From positions 4,126,001 through 4,190,000 of the forward strand of contig JAFEUB010000787.1 of the NCBI GenBank assembly GCA_024529925.1: a stretch of DNA of 64,000 nucleotides. Reading direction: 5' to 3'. Made by a program: the position numbers and the translations under genes. Of this stretch, positions 24,986 through 37,903 are shown one piece after another. This DNA comes from Ophthalmolycus amberensis (lineage: Eukaryota; Chordata; Actinopteri; Perciformes; Zoarcidae). Within the stretch, counting starts at the first letter, position 1, and every line of letters begins with the position of its first letter. The notes under the pieces were generated by a model. It saw only the letters and a program-made list of their open reading frames with translations. It was not told the DNA's origin and ran no database searches.

Positions 24986-27900
24986 TCCTATGGACTTGCC
25001 CAGTGTGAGGACTGATAAAGACGGGCAGACTCAGGGTCCAGATCTATTTAAAGGGCCAGCTCTCGATAAACTCACACTGTCTTGAAATAGCAGAGAAATA
25101 TCACAATTGTTTTTGGATTTAATCACACCAGCAAAAGAATGTTTCACCAGCTAGTGAAATCAGGAGTTATAGTCTCTGTTCAGTCATCATCTTTCTCTCT
25201 CTCATATACTCATAGCTACATCACACCCACTGTACACTGACTCCTTCTGCCTCTATACCCCCACACCACCACCACCACCACACTACACACGTACACACTG
25301 TTGACACTCAAATGCTGAACCACACGTGGCAATAATTCTGACAGTCACTCTGCTCTTATTGGTGCCCTGGCATTCTCTCCCCGTCACGTTGGTCTGTCTG
25401 CTTCAGTTTAAGGTGAAACTACAAAAAAAAAATTGAAACCAAACCAGCCTTTCTTCCTAATAAGGCACAGAAAAAGAAAGAAATAGACAAAGGCTCAGTG
25501 AGTGTGTCCCACCTTCTGGAATGACGACTGCATATATTTTAGAGGGCTTTGTTTCAATAAGCATCGTCACTTTTGTTTGAAGAAGAGTGACCTCATTCTC
25601 AGGGAAAAGAAAAAAGCGGCCAAAAGCATGAAGGGCAGGAAGAAGTAAGTAAGAAGAGGAGATAATCAAAACACAACAGAGAAGGATGGAGAAGTGAACG
25701 AAAAAGGAAACAAGAGGTGAGAAGAGAGAAAGAAATGGGAACAACAGTTAGGGTAATTACTTTTATTTAGTTAAGACTGAAAAAACAAAGTGTTTTACGT
25801 TAATGACCCTGGGGCACAGATACCTGCACATAAATTACCAAACTGCTAAAGTCCCTAATTTACACAGTGAGGGAGGAAGTCTCTCTCCTGTCTCCCCCGC
25901 TCTGAATCATGTGTTTCATCTGTTGCTGGATCCCTTGGGAAAGACGAGAAAAGTTTGATCTTATTGCACACATGGATGCACAGGCATGTAACCCATGCAT
26001 TTTTCTTTTTTTCTTTTTTAAATATTGGATTGATTTATTCAAATTAGGTGCAAATCGAAGATAAGATCACGGATTATAAAGAACCAGACAGGATTTGAGG
26101 TAAACGGGACCAGCTCTGTGAAAGAAAACCAAGCCATTTAAAACGGATCTAGATCAAGTTTTTCACACATATAAATATTTGGAAATGCCCAAGGTGCAGT
26201 AAATCTAAAAATAGATCTGGACACACATGCTGCGTGTCTACATGTGTGTGAATTAATTTCGAGCCTGTGTGCAGGTGCAGATGCTGCAGAGAGCATGAAC
26301 TGGTCCTTGTGTTATTGCAATACCCCGGTAACATTTCCTGGGACAAACCACATGCCCTAAATCACCGTCACCACCCCCTGCATAATACATCATTGTGTGT
26401 GTGTGTGTGTGTGTATATTTGTGTGGGTGTATGTCAACTGGGCCATTGTTCCATCACTACTTTTTAACGATTCTGTCATCCAATTGGCAGCACAATTCAT
26501 TAAAGGCCTGTTTTATGCTGAAATACAATGATGTGTTCAGCTGTGTAAACGAGGCCGACAGATAGGATTGAGAGGAGCTATATGTGCATGCATATAGTGT
26601 GTGTGTGGCTGTGTGTGTGTTCAAGGGTACACCCATGTCGGGAGTTTTTGTGTATAAGTAAACAAAAATGTAGAACCCACTCATTTATACACACACGATG
26701 GCATCGGGTGATAGAATCACCTCTAGTTGTAAAATTCCTTTAAGCGTGCAGCTTGAATGTGAGCCTATATCTGTGTTTGTGTAGTTTGGTATGTGTGTTT
26801 GGCTTGTACTGGTGTTACTAACAGATCCCAGTCAGTGTCACCTTCCCGTAAACAGCCTCTTGTTGTTGACCTACCTCCTTTTTAGACATAAAATGACACA
26901 CACACGCACGCACGCACACGAATGTGCAACAATCTCTTATTGATTCATTCTGGTTGGCTGCTCGCTGGTGAAGCTGATGGCATGTCAGGGCACAGCCCTG
27001 GAAACATCGGTCAATGATCTCACTCCAGTATGAATAGACCCGAGAGATTAAAGACAAATGCACAACTGAGGACAGAGAACAGCCGCTAGAGTACGGGGTA
27101 TTTGAGAGGAGATGAACAAGAGGCCGCATCCTCTTCATTTACTGAAAAGTATAAGAAAACAACTGTAAAGAGACTCCAAGCAGCATAAGCAATACATGGG
27201 TGCGCATTAAAAACTGCTATTAGAAAGATATGACAAGAAAATGATACATTTCATAACCCTCTAGCTGTCTTTAATGATGCAGTGCATTATACAATAATAT
27301 CCGATGAGGAGATGAAATGTTTCCTGAGAAAATAGCAGATATACTCTACAATAAAATGCAATTCAAGAACACACAAAATGCGGTCAAATATTAAATGCTG
27401 TTTTATCACATACTCAACCGTTTTACATCATACAGTCTTTACTGCAGGGCTGGAGGGCATTATGTTGTAAGATATCCTGCTGCTTTGTTCATTCCCTTCA
27501 AATTACAAATGAGTGGAAACAGAACTGAGAAATTGTAATATCCCATAAAAGCATGCTGTCAGGGCTATGTAAAAGCTTATGTATTTCCCATAAAACTATT
27601 TGTTAGGAAAACATAAAAAATCAAGACACTAAAAGAGCATACAAAATACGTATGCCCGCACAAATCCTGTTGAGCAATATTCAAAGGAAAGAATAAATAT
27701 CACCGTAAATGACTAATACTCAGGGGCAGACTGGCCATCAGGAATTTTGGGAAGACTCCCGAATGGCTGATCCAATCGAGGCTGAACCGGTCGATGGTCA
27801 TCGAGTTTTTATTTTTAAGTTTTAGATGTCAGTAGTTACTGTATGTAAGAAAGGGGGCAATCTAATACTTTCAATGTTGAGTCCAATTTGGACTGATTGA

Positions 27901-30900
27901 CGTTTTTGTTGAAATCTGATTGGCTCAGTCATTTTCATCGTGAACGTGTCGACCTGTGACTAGTGTTCCAGCTCACCTCGGCTTATATGCTGGTCATGTT
28001 TTGATTCAGTACGATGGTGATGTGCTGTATTAGTGTTGACACTACTGAAGGAAAATGTTCTGCTCGTGCCTGCAGGCGCTCGCATAAAAGGCCTCCCCAT
28101 TCCCGGGCTGAATTTCAGTCCCAGTACGTCCTTGCTTATACTTGACATAATCTGGGGATATCTTTAAGCTCCACCACTGTAGCCACAACATGCACTCGGA
28201 TGTGGTAAGGTATCAAAGCAAAATCTGAATGTCTGTCGCCTTAAAGAATTGCTGGGGAAAAACTTTAACAGACCAATCACTTTGTTATATATGATATAAA
28301 ACTTCCACGACCAGGAAACATAGTTAAAGAAAAACAGACATTCCTGTGGCAAAGTGTTTGAAGCGGTGCTAGGTCCTGTTGCTCCTCTTCTATAAGGAAT
28401 ATCAGCACCCAGCAGAAGCCCCATATGCACATATCTTTATTTTGGACAATTAAAAAAATGAATGAAATCAATGAATTGAAAAAACTAATTTGGACACTGC
28501 TGCTTTAATGTGCACAGTGCACAAACAATGCTGCGTGTTTTCTAAGGCTCATTTGTAACAGACTACTTGCCAAGTCCCACGAACATAAAGGTCATTTTAA
28601 CAGTATGGTTGCATGTTTGAAAGCCTAAAATGACCTTTTGAAATATGCAAATCCCAAGACAAAAGGTTTGAAAGCCTCTGAGTACATTTTATTTTCATCC
28701 CTCTAACCATATGACCCCATCGCATCTACTCAGACAAAAAACAGATTAAGTGTATTGAATTAAATGATAACAGGAACGTCTCAACACAAGACAGCATTCA
28801 CAGCTCTCCTTCTTTACTTTGAGTGTCAAACCATATAACCACAAACCGAGTTGTCTAAACATCCACATCATTTCATCGGTAAACCTTATTGGGGGCAGTA
28901 CCCTTGAGGCAGGAAAGGCTCTAGAAGCTGAACTGAGTCGCTTTGGATAAAAGCGTCTGCTAAATGACTGTAATGTAATGTAATGTCTTACAGATGTTTA
29001 GCTCAGACCTGTTCATATTTCTCTCCTCCAACTGTACGTTCTTTACACTTTCTTTATACACAAGTTTGATGATAGTTGCTTTAAATATGATTTGAACTGT
29101 TAAAAAACTATTTCCTGACCTGATGTCCTTTTTGCTCCTGGTGTTTAAATATAATTTAAGATCCTCACATCTCATGTCGATGAGATCGGATGGCAATATC
29201 AGGACGCTGTTGGCAAACTACTGAGGAACAAGAAATAGGGAGGAAAAGGCCAAACGTATGAGTAGCTGTACAGACTGATGTGTTTCCAGCTACTACAAGG
29301 CTGTCGGTTCAAATTTACAGAGGTGAAGGACATGAACCTCCCTCTGGAAGTTTCTAGAAGGGCCGCGCTGGAAGGAATGCAGGGCTGCTAACATTCACAG
29401 GTCTTCTGTTACTGGACAGCTTACTTAACCTTTTGATTTACGTTAACTCGTGTATCTTCTTGCTCAATAAAGTTGTGATGCACTGCAACAGTTACATTCA
29501 TTTGTCCCATGTGTGTAACTTATGAAGCTGTTAGTGAGGAAATTCACTCTTAAATAATTAATATGACTTATATCAAGTGTTCAAAAGAGTCAATATTGAT
29601 CCATAACTGCTGTAAATAGTTATTTTAGTTAACTTTGCATCAGTGATGTAATGTCCTATTGCATCAATATCATCCTAAACCAGACGGGTCAACTAAACAG
29701 CACTGTAAACAGATGAGCAATGATCTGTGTTAGGATGAGGTGCTGAGCTGATATCCCTTCTGAGTCAATCTAACAGTGTGTAACGGGCCTGTTCCTCAGA
29801 TGACCTTCTAAATGAGCTCATGGCATCAAGAGTATCAAAGACCAAGAGTGTCAGATTGATACGGGCCTTTACAGACTAAAAACAGCTGCCTTCAACAGCA
29901 CACATACATTGAAAGAGGTCACAGGTTTTCAGCCCTAGCAACTTCAATTTCATAGTCACAAAAGACAGCGAGACTCTTTTGGATTGTGTCATAGCTGATG
30001 ACAGAAATCACTCCTTGTTGGTTAACAGCTCAGGTTTAGTCACAATTCACCATAACCACAGTTTCTCGCAACCTCTGTAAGATCATACCATTTATTTCAC
30101 CGCCATGGTGTTCGCTAACAGTCACTTTAACCTATTATAGCACATATTAAAAGGAAAATGAATTGTGGAATTATAACTTATGCACTTTCTCTTTCCCTTA
30201 TTCCTCCCTCTCTCCAGGGCCTCCAGGGTTCCTAAACCTCCTCCTGTGGCACCAAAGGTAGACCTGCTGACAAAACAGAAAATTATACATGAATCCATGA
30301 ATGCATGGAATGTCAATTTACAGATACAAAAAAAAGTCATGAAATGTTACCGTTTAATTAACGTAAGGTACTCCAGATGAAAAAATTTGATTGTAGCTTG
30401 ATAGATAAATTCAAAAAAATATATTTTTTGAATCTATACTTTCTATAGTTTAATAAGATGTTGGGATAACTTGTCCAAAACTAATTTTAAGTGTTTTTGT
30501 CCATTTAGAAAATGTAATTGTTTTGTAATCGACCAACTTTGGGGTTACTATGCAACGGTACAAATAAACCTGTGACATGAAAAGTTATTTAATTATTGAT
30601 TGATCCATGACAGTATGACTACATCAAAAGAAAAAGATAATAATTCACCTGGGGTACTAAGTGCTCTAAATACTTTTCTTGACTTACTAAACCCTTCTGA
30701 AACGATGCCATACACAATTATTTTGCTGCATGCAACCTTTGTCTTGATTTAAGTAGGTATGTTTTTTCGAATGTTGCTACATTCATTTTTTTATTTTAAA
30801 TGACAGTTAAGTATACTGATGCCTCGCTATCCCCAGAAAACTCTTAAAGCACATTTACAGGGTCTATTCTAATTGATTTTTTCCCCAGCTGTTTCTAAAT

Positions 30901-33900
30901 GAACTGAAACCTTATTAAATAGACGGATCATAGGCTTTATACTGCATAAAGTCAGAGGGACGAACACAAAACCATAACCTGAGAGGCATCAGTATAGTGT
31001 GTTTTGTGTTGTGATTTGTTTTTTGTTTGCATGCTCTTCTCTAATGCCGCTAGGACGACAGATCAGACATCATAAAACCAGTGGCCCTCACCCATCCCCC
31101 TTCACCACCCCATCCCCACCCTCACTCGTCCATCCCCTCCACCGTCGGCTACAACAAAGCCCCCAGACCTTACTGGGGCTGTGCGCCAGAGAGCGAATAC
31201 CCTCCCTTCATCCCATCCCCATCCTCTGCCTTCACTCCCGCCTCCTGCAACACCAGTCCTTTTCCTCCTCCTCCACCTCCACCTCCCGTCTCTTACCCAT
31301 CCTCTTCCTCCCCTTCCCCCCCTGTCCTCGTTGCGCCCCAGCCATCAGTGTATAACACACCCATCAACCTCTACTCCACTGAGAACGCATGTGAGGTGGC
31401 CATGGGGCAGAGGAGGGGCCTATTGGAGAGTCAGGGTGGAGCCTTGCCTTTGCAGTTAAATGGGTGAGTGGTGTTCTCTACAGCCAATCAAGCAAATGAA
31501 TCACTTCTCTGCATCTCATCTACCTCCGACTTTCTGCGTCTTGGTTCTGTTCAAGTTCTCAAATGGGGAGATGAGACATCCCTTGGCGTGTCAAAGGTCT
31601 ACTATAGAATTTCTGGTGTTTTTCCAAGCTTATGTCGAAGTTTATGACCCTGATTGAAAATAGTTTATTCCGTGCAGCTTGCTGATCAGGCTCGCCAGAC
31701 TCCAGCTTGAAATCTGGAAATATTTTCAAAGTTCTTTCACATCATTAAATCAGACTCGCATGTCTGTTTGGTGTTTTGTTTAGAGGAGAAAACATTAAAA
31801 AACAGATCAAAATACTTTGCAACTGCACATTGTAGTGAGATGCTCGGGTTGAGTTGAGCAAGCCGAGTCTAATTAGGGTGCCTCTGTTTGTGTGTTTTTA
31901 TTGTAGTGTGCCAATATGTTGCCACACTGGTTTGGTTGCCATTTACCAACCAAATATCACCAAACAGATATACTGTCAGTTATTTGAATACAATGTTAGA
32001 GAACTTCTATTGCTACTGTACCAGTCTGGAAACACTGATATGTAAGCAAACTAAAGTGGGCTAATGTACCATTTGTTAACTTGAGAAGGGAAATTCTCCA
32101 CTGAAAGAGTTTTAATAACTAGGTTCTTGGACTGGAAAACTGGATCGTTGATGTACTTTGAAGGAGCTTTTAGCAGTCCAGTAAAATAATGGAACATACT
32201 GAAACATAACTTTGTTCTAGGTTGAAATATAGGATTTGAACATACAGTTTACTTAAAATTGTAGAAAAGATGAATTGAAATCACTATGAATGTGCATGAA
32301 TGGAGTAAATTATCCTTGGCAAGATGGCTGTATATATTTGTACTCATATTAACACATATCAACCTATTGCCATGAAACAAATCAAAAAAGTACCCCCCCT
32401 CCCACTCCAGTTTCTTTGTAAGGGCATTTTTACTAGCATTCAAGATATTTTACTTAAAAAAACTTTTCTTAGTGAAAGTACACCTCTTCCACTGTATTTT
32501 GTATCGATGTCAGGTGTTTGAAGGCAGCACCACATGTAAAACACATCAATGGTTACTAGCACTTAAAAATAACGCAGCTAATACTTTCTACTCAGCGCCT
32601 CTCTTTACATAATTCCCACCTTCATCTTCTATGTTTCTATCTCAACCCGACTCTCGTCTCTCAAGAGGCATAGTGAGTATGGCTATGCTGTGATTCTACT
32701 GAGTAAGCTGTGTATATATAGCCTGCGTTGGTGCTGTGTGGCATTCTCTTTGCTCTTGTAGTCAATAAAGGTTTCAGCCCTGAATCCACGTAGATTTTCT
32801 CTTCACAGACTAACACACTTCACGCCACATTTTCATTCACTTGTTCATTCATTCTTTTAGAGATTCACCTCAAAACAAAACAAGATATGGATTTCGACTT
32901 GTTGCATACTCCTTTTGTGACTCATCATTTCTACGTTGATCTTAACGTTTATGTTATTTCTGCACTCTTTTCTGTGGGCAACACTGACAAAAGGATCAGT
33001 GGTTTCTCCTTCTGTGACACTCGGCAGACACCAGTGATCTGCACAATATAACCTTACACCATGCCGCTGTGGTCACACACACACATGCACACACGCACAC
33101 ACACACACACACACATACACACACATGCGCACAAGCTGCCTTTCAGTTGAGTACATAGCTTTCCCCAAGATGTCATTTAATAGCATGGGATACTTTAATA
33201 AGGCAAGATCTGGATCTGTCTTTAGTATTTTTATGACTTTAACTTGCTTTCCTCACTTAACCATTTCTATCTCAATGTTCTTCTCATTTCTTTTTACATC
33301 CTCTTTGCTTTTATTCCCAGTGACTGTTCAACAACTACAGTAGTTAAGTAACTGTCATCTACAGCATAGATCAACATACAGGTTCAGGTTGATGCAGTTG
33401 CTTTATTCCAGTATCAGTGAATGCATTCATTCTTTTTAATCTATTGCTGAGGTGACAATGTGAGACCGTAAGTGTGTCCGTACTTGCGTCGTGCTTGCCT
33501 GTTTGCATGCTGTACTGTAAAAGAGCTGTGTGGTTCGTTTCAGAGGGGATTTTGTGAATGACGACATGGTTTTACTGTAAATTGGCAATAATTTGGATGT
33601 GTCAATACTCTGTCTTTCTCCCTTCCTTTCAACCCTTATTTTCTGCTTTGCAGACTGCGGCATCTTCTCAAGTCACAAAGTTAGTCTCTAAAGCATGCCA
33701 GGTTATTCGTGTTTGTCAGCCTGCCTTTTTTTTACTCTTCCACCTCTCTCGGTACCTGTGTGTCTACTTTATTGTGGCATCTGCATGCATTTGTTTATGA
33801 TTTTACTGTAAAGAATGATTGGCCATAGCAATGTTTTATCATTCAGTTGGTTTATTTTCATGTTTAAATTGTGCAAGAACTGCAGCGCACATACGTTCAG

Positions 33901-36900
33901 GTAATTCAAATGTTGTGTGGGAAACATGCTGAGGCTACAGTATGTTTTACTGTAAATCACAAAAACAATATTTTGACAGAGTGGCACACACACACTGTCA
34001 GACACTGTATAGCTGTAAGTGTGTGACCAGGCTCACATAGAGCCGTCAACACTCCCACACACACATAGCTGCTGCTGTGACAAGAATGTGTTCATCATCA
34101 GTGTGCTAGGTGAGTGTGTGTGTGTGTGTGTGTTTGTATTTATTTGTGATTTATTGACAACAGGGCCTGAAAAGTCTTCAATGCCCCTCTCTCTCTGTGT
34201 GTGTGTGTGTGTGTGTGTGTGGAGCCAATTAGTAATGGGCCAAGGACGACCGTAGATTTACACACATTTACTGTTCATACGTTTTTAGAAACACAAACAA
34301 CTTTAATGTTTTTCATTACCATGTTTACTGTCCAAACAGTCCAATTTTGAATGACTATACTTCCATAGAAACCCAGACGATCCAGCAGTACCACCATGTG
34401 GTTGAAAATAGAGCTGACTTGTATTTAGAAACTGGTGATCCGATCAAATGTCTCCGTGGATATTTTGACTCTATGTTTTGCATGCATTGGTAGTTGTGGC
34501 TCATATGTTTTCTTTTTCTTTTCTCAATCTATATTCTTCTACCTTCTACTGCCTGCTTTTAACACTTCCTTTTGATTATTATTTTTAAAATAATTGAGTT
34601 CATTCTTCATACTTGTATCTCTTCCTCCTCTACTTTATTCCCCTTCAGTGGACCTCACAGCATTTTGAAGTAAGTCTTTTCAGATTGTGTCTTCATAACT
34701 GTGAACGTTGCTGTTTTATTTTTCCCGCCTCTATTCAGTCTTTTTCTGTTTTCTTCTGTCCTGCTTTTCTCTGTCAACATTATTTTCAGAAAACCCCAGC
34801 CACCAAGGTATCAGATCGCTTCAGACCTAGACACCAAATATATTTAACAAAGTGCAGTGTGATTTTTACCCCCTTTGTTGTCTAATAAGCACAAATTGTA
34901 GGTGAATTTGTTTACAGTGTGCCACATTGCCACCTCATGTAACCTGCAGTCTAAACAGTTATTCCATTCCTCTAACTGTGTGTTAAATAATGCTAATACA
35001 TGTACTGTATATCAGTTTAAATCCTTGATTGAAATTAACCACCAAACCTAAACCAGACTAAACATAGCTTTGTCTGACAACATGCTCTGATGGAACGAGC
35101 TACTTACTCAAAGTAGTACGTCTAGCAGTACAACATGTTATATTGGATCCTGCAATATTAAACCTTTCACGTTAGTATGCTATAATGCCTTCAGTGCAAT
35201 GACGTCAGTCTACATCTCTATAACTTTGATCATGTATATGAGAGGGAGGATGTAAAAATGTAAAAGTATATTTGCTGATGCCATCCATCCTGTTCTATAC
35301 CCTGTCCTTCCAGAGTTCCCAGGAAACACATTGTGGACACAGACATCCATTTTTACCATGTGCCCACTCATGCTGATGCCAGCAGGAAGCGCATAACAGA
35401 GGACACAGAGGACTGGCGCCCACGCAGCGGGACAACCCAGTCCAGGTCTTTCAGGATTCTGGCTCAGATCACCGGTACCGAGTGCGGTACGTTACTCACT
35501 GAAGTGCACACGGTGACGACGTTTGCATAGTCATTACCCCGTCTTTTGTTAGTGCACCTGAGCTCATGAAGCAGCACATCTGAGCACAGGGCGACCTTCA
35601 TACATAGGGCTGACAAACATTGCAACATCACGATGCTGACTGTGTACCGTTTTCTTTCTGAGCTTATTATTTTCCTTGATTTGGAAAAACTTGTCCACGC
35701 ATTTATCTTCAGCAGACTGGACTACTGTAACGGTGTGTTTACAGGTCTCTGTAAAAAGTCCGTCAGAAAGCTGCAGCTGATTCAGAACGCTGCAGCTCGA
35801 GTCCTCACTAAGACCAGGAGGGTGGATCACATCACTCCAGTTCTGAGGTCTTTGCACTGGCTTCCTGTCCAACAAAGAATTGACTTTAAAATCCTGCTGT
35901 TGGTTTACAAAGCACTGAATGGTTTAGGGCCAAAATACATCTCTGATCTGCTGCTACCTTATGAACCATCCCGACCCCTCAGGTCATCTGGGACCGGTCT
36001 ACTTTCTGTTCCCAGAGTCAGAACTAAACATGGAGAAGCAGCGTTCAGTTTTTCTGCTCCACATATCTGGAACAAAGTCCCAGAAAGCTGCAGGTCTGCT
36101 GAGACCCTCAGCTCATTTAAATCAAGATTGAAGACTTTTCTGTTTGCTGCTGCCTTTAATTGAACCACATTCAATTAATATATTAATCAATTTCCTGCAT
36201 TTCTGCATCTTACTACTGAATTGTATTTCTTACACTGTTTCTTTAATTGTTTTTAAATCTCCTTTTCTTTTGCCTTATGTTTTGATGCTTTTAATGGTTT
36301 TTATGTGAAGCACTTTGAATTACCTTGTTGTTGAAATGTGCTATACAAATAAACTTGCCTTGCCTTGCCTTGCCTTGATGGACTTTCTATTCTTTCCCTT
36401 TCAGCTCAAGAGGAGGAAACCGACGCAGCCAAGAAGACAAAGTAAGTGCAATGAAACTGCTTACTGGGGTTTTAATAACCCCAGACTCCCCGTCATCAGT
36501 TTTTTTTATTGTTATTTGTATGAATAAGTGCATTGTGTGGAATAACAATACATTTAATTTACTTATTTGTTTTAACCCACCCAGTCGGGATAGCCTCCAA
36601 CACATAAAGGCCACGTTTACATACATAGAGCAACAGAAAATGCGACCGCAGATCTCTGTGACACAGCCCGGCAATTCTACTGATGCTGTGTGGCCTCTTC
36701 CTGTCTAGACGGCAAAGAAGGGATCACATTTGAGCCATTTCAGTCGAAAGCCAGATCCCTGTGCACTGTACAGTATGTCCATTTTTAATCGCACCAATAA
36801 GTTCAGAATGCAGTTTTAATTAAATTCCCCTCTGAGATTGCTGAAAGCTGGTAGCTGACTGTTTTCATCTGTCCTTGCCGATCAAAACGTAACTTCATGA

Positions 36901-37865
36901 GATTTTTGTTCGTGTGCTACTTACTGGTTGTTTGTGCATTTACTTGTGGATGTGACAGCTTTGCAGTGCCGCATGTCATGATCTGTGATCGTGTTGTTGA
37001 CAATCATGGCTGGACTGTTGGTCTTGTGGTCAGTGTGATGTGAGTGGTCCATTGGCTGTCCATTGCTCTTGCTGGTTTGTGGCGATACACAAGTGTGTCT
37101 GTGATCACTTGTGTTAACATGCTGACAATCCCGCTGTCCGTGGGTGTTGTTGTTGTCATGGTTGAATTACTTCATCATTTCAGTCCATCCTGGCCATGAT
37201 CCGTGGGCTGCATTGAGACCTCACGACACAGGAGGTAAAGCTGCAGTTGGTCACTATTATAAAGATAACTTTTAACATTTGCTGTCACTATATCCTGACA
37301 GTAGTACATGGGACAGATAATCTGTCGAAGGAGTCTCAGCTGTCAATTAGATGAAGCTTGTGAACTCTGATCAAATATGAATCCAGATTCTGTATTGCCA
37401 TTTTCTCGCCTCAAATGTTTTCAGAAACATATTTTAACAATTTAGCTGCAAAATGAGAACTTTTACTTTGTTTGGCCTCAGCTGTTTTCAACATGGCGGC
37501 CAGGTCTCAAACTTTCTCATTCAACAGCTAAACGGTACACGCTGCACATTTCCACCCCATCAATACCTTTCCTGTTTATTATCAGCTTCTTGTTTGTGCC
37601 GACAGCACTTTCCGTATCATCAGGCTTTCCTTGTGGCATGGCTTACATTGTATCTCATCGCAGACTGCAGGGCATCTACCCTACTTTTCCTAAATCCTTA
37701 TTTTCTCTCTCGTTTGGTGTTTTTCCTCTTCTTTTCTCTCTCTTCTGGTGATGGCAGAGCGAACAAGAACACCACTCGGATGGTGATTGGTCCTAAGTAC
37801 AACGAGCTGAGAGACTGGCACCACGGAGTGTCCGCTCGCACCCTCAATGTCCAGTAAAGCAGTAG

Positions 37866-37903
<38 letters not shown>

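Larger units (their letters stand above)
14273..30217 (+). other. pdlim5: Intron between the PDZ exon and linker (15.9 kb)
   Basis: Largest intron. Holds long GT/CA microsatellites (14713-14754, 19561-19593, 21920-22011, 24932-24982), a diverged tandem repeat (20790-21185), a short insertion with target duplication (27713-27869), a SINE-like tail (28885-28986) and a CNE-like stretch near 16180-16450. No coding exon was recognised. Confidence 0.7.
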
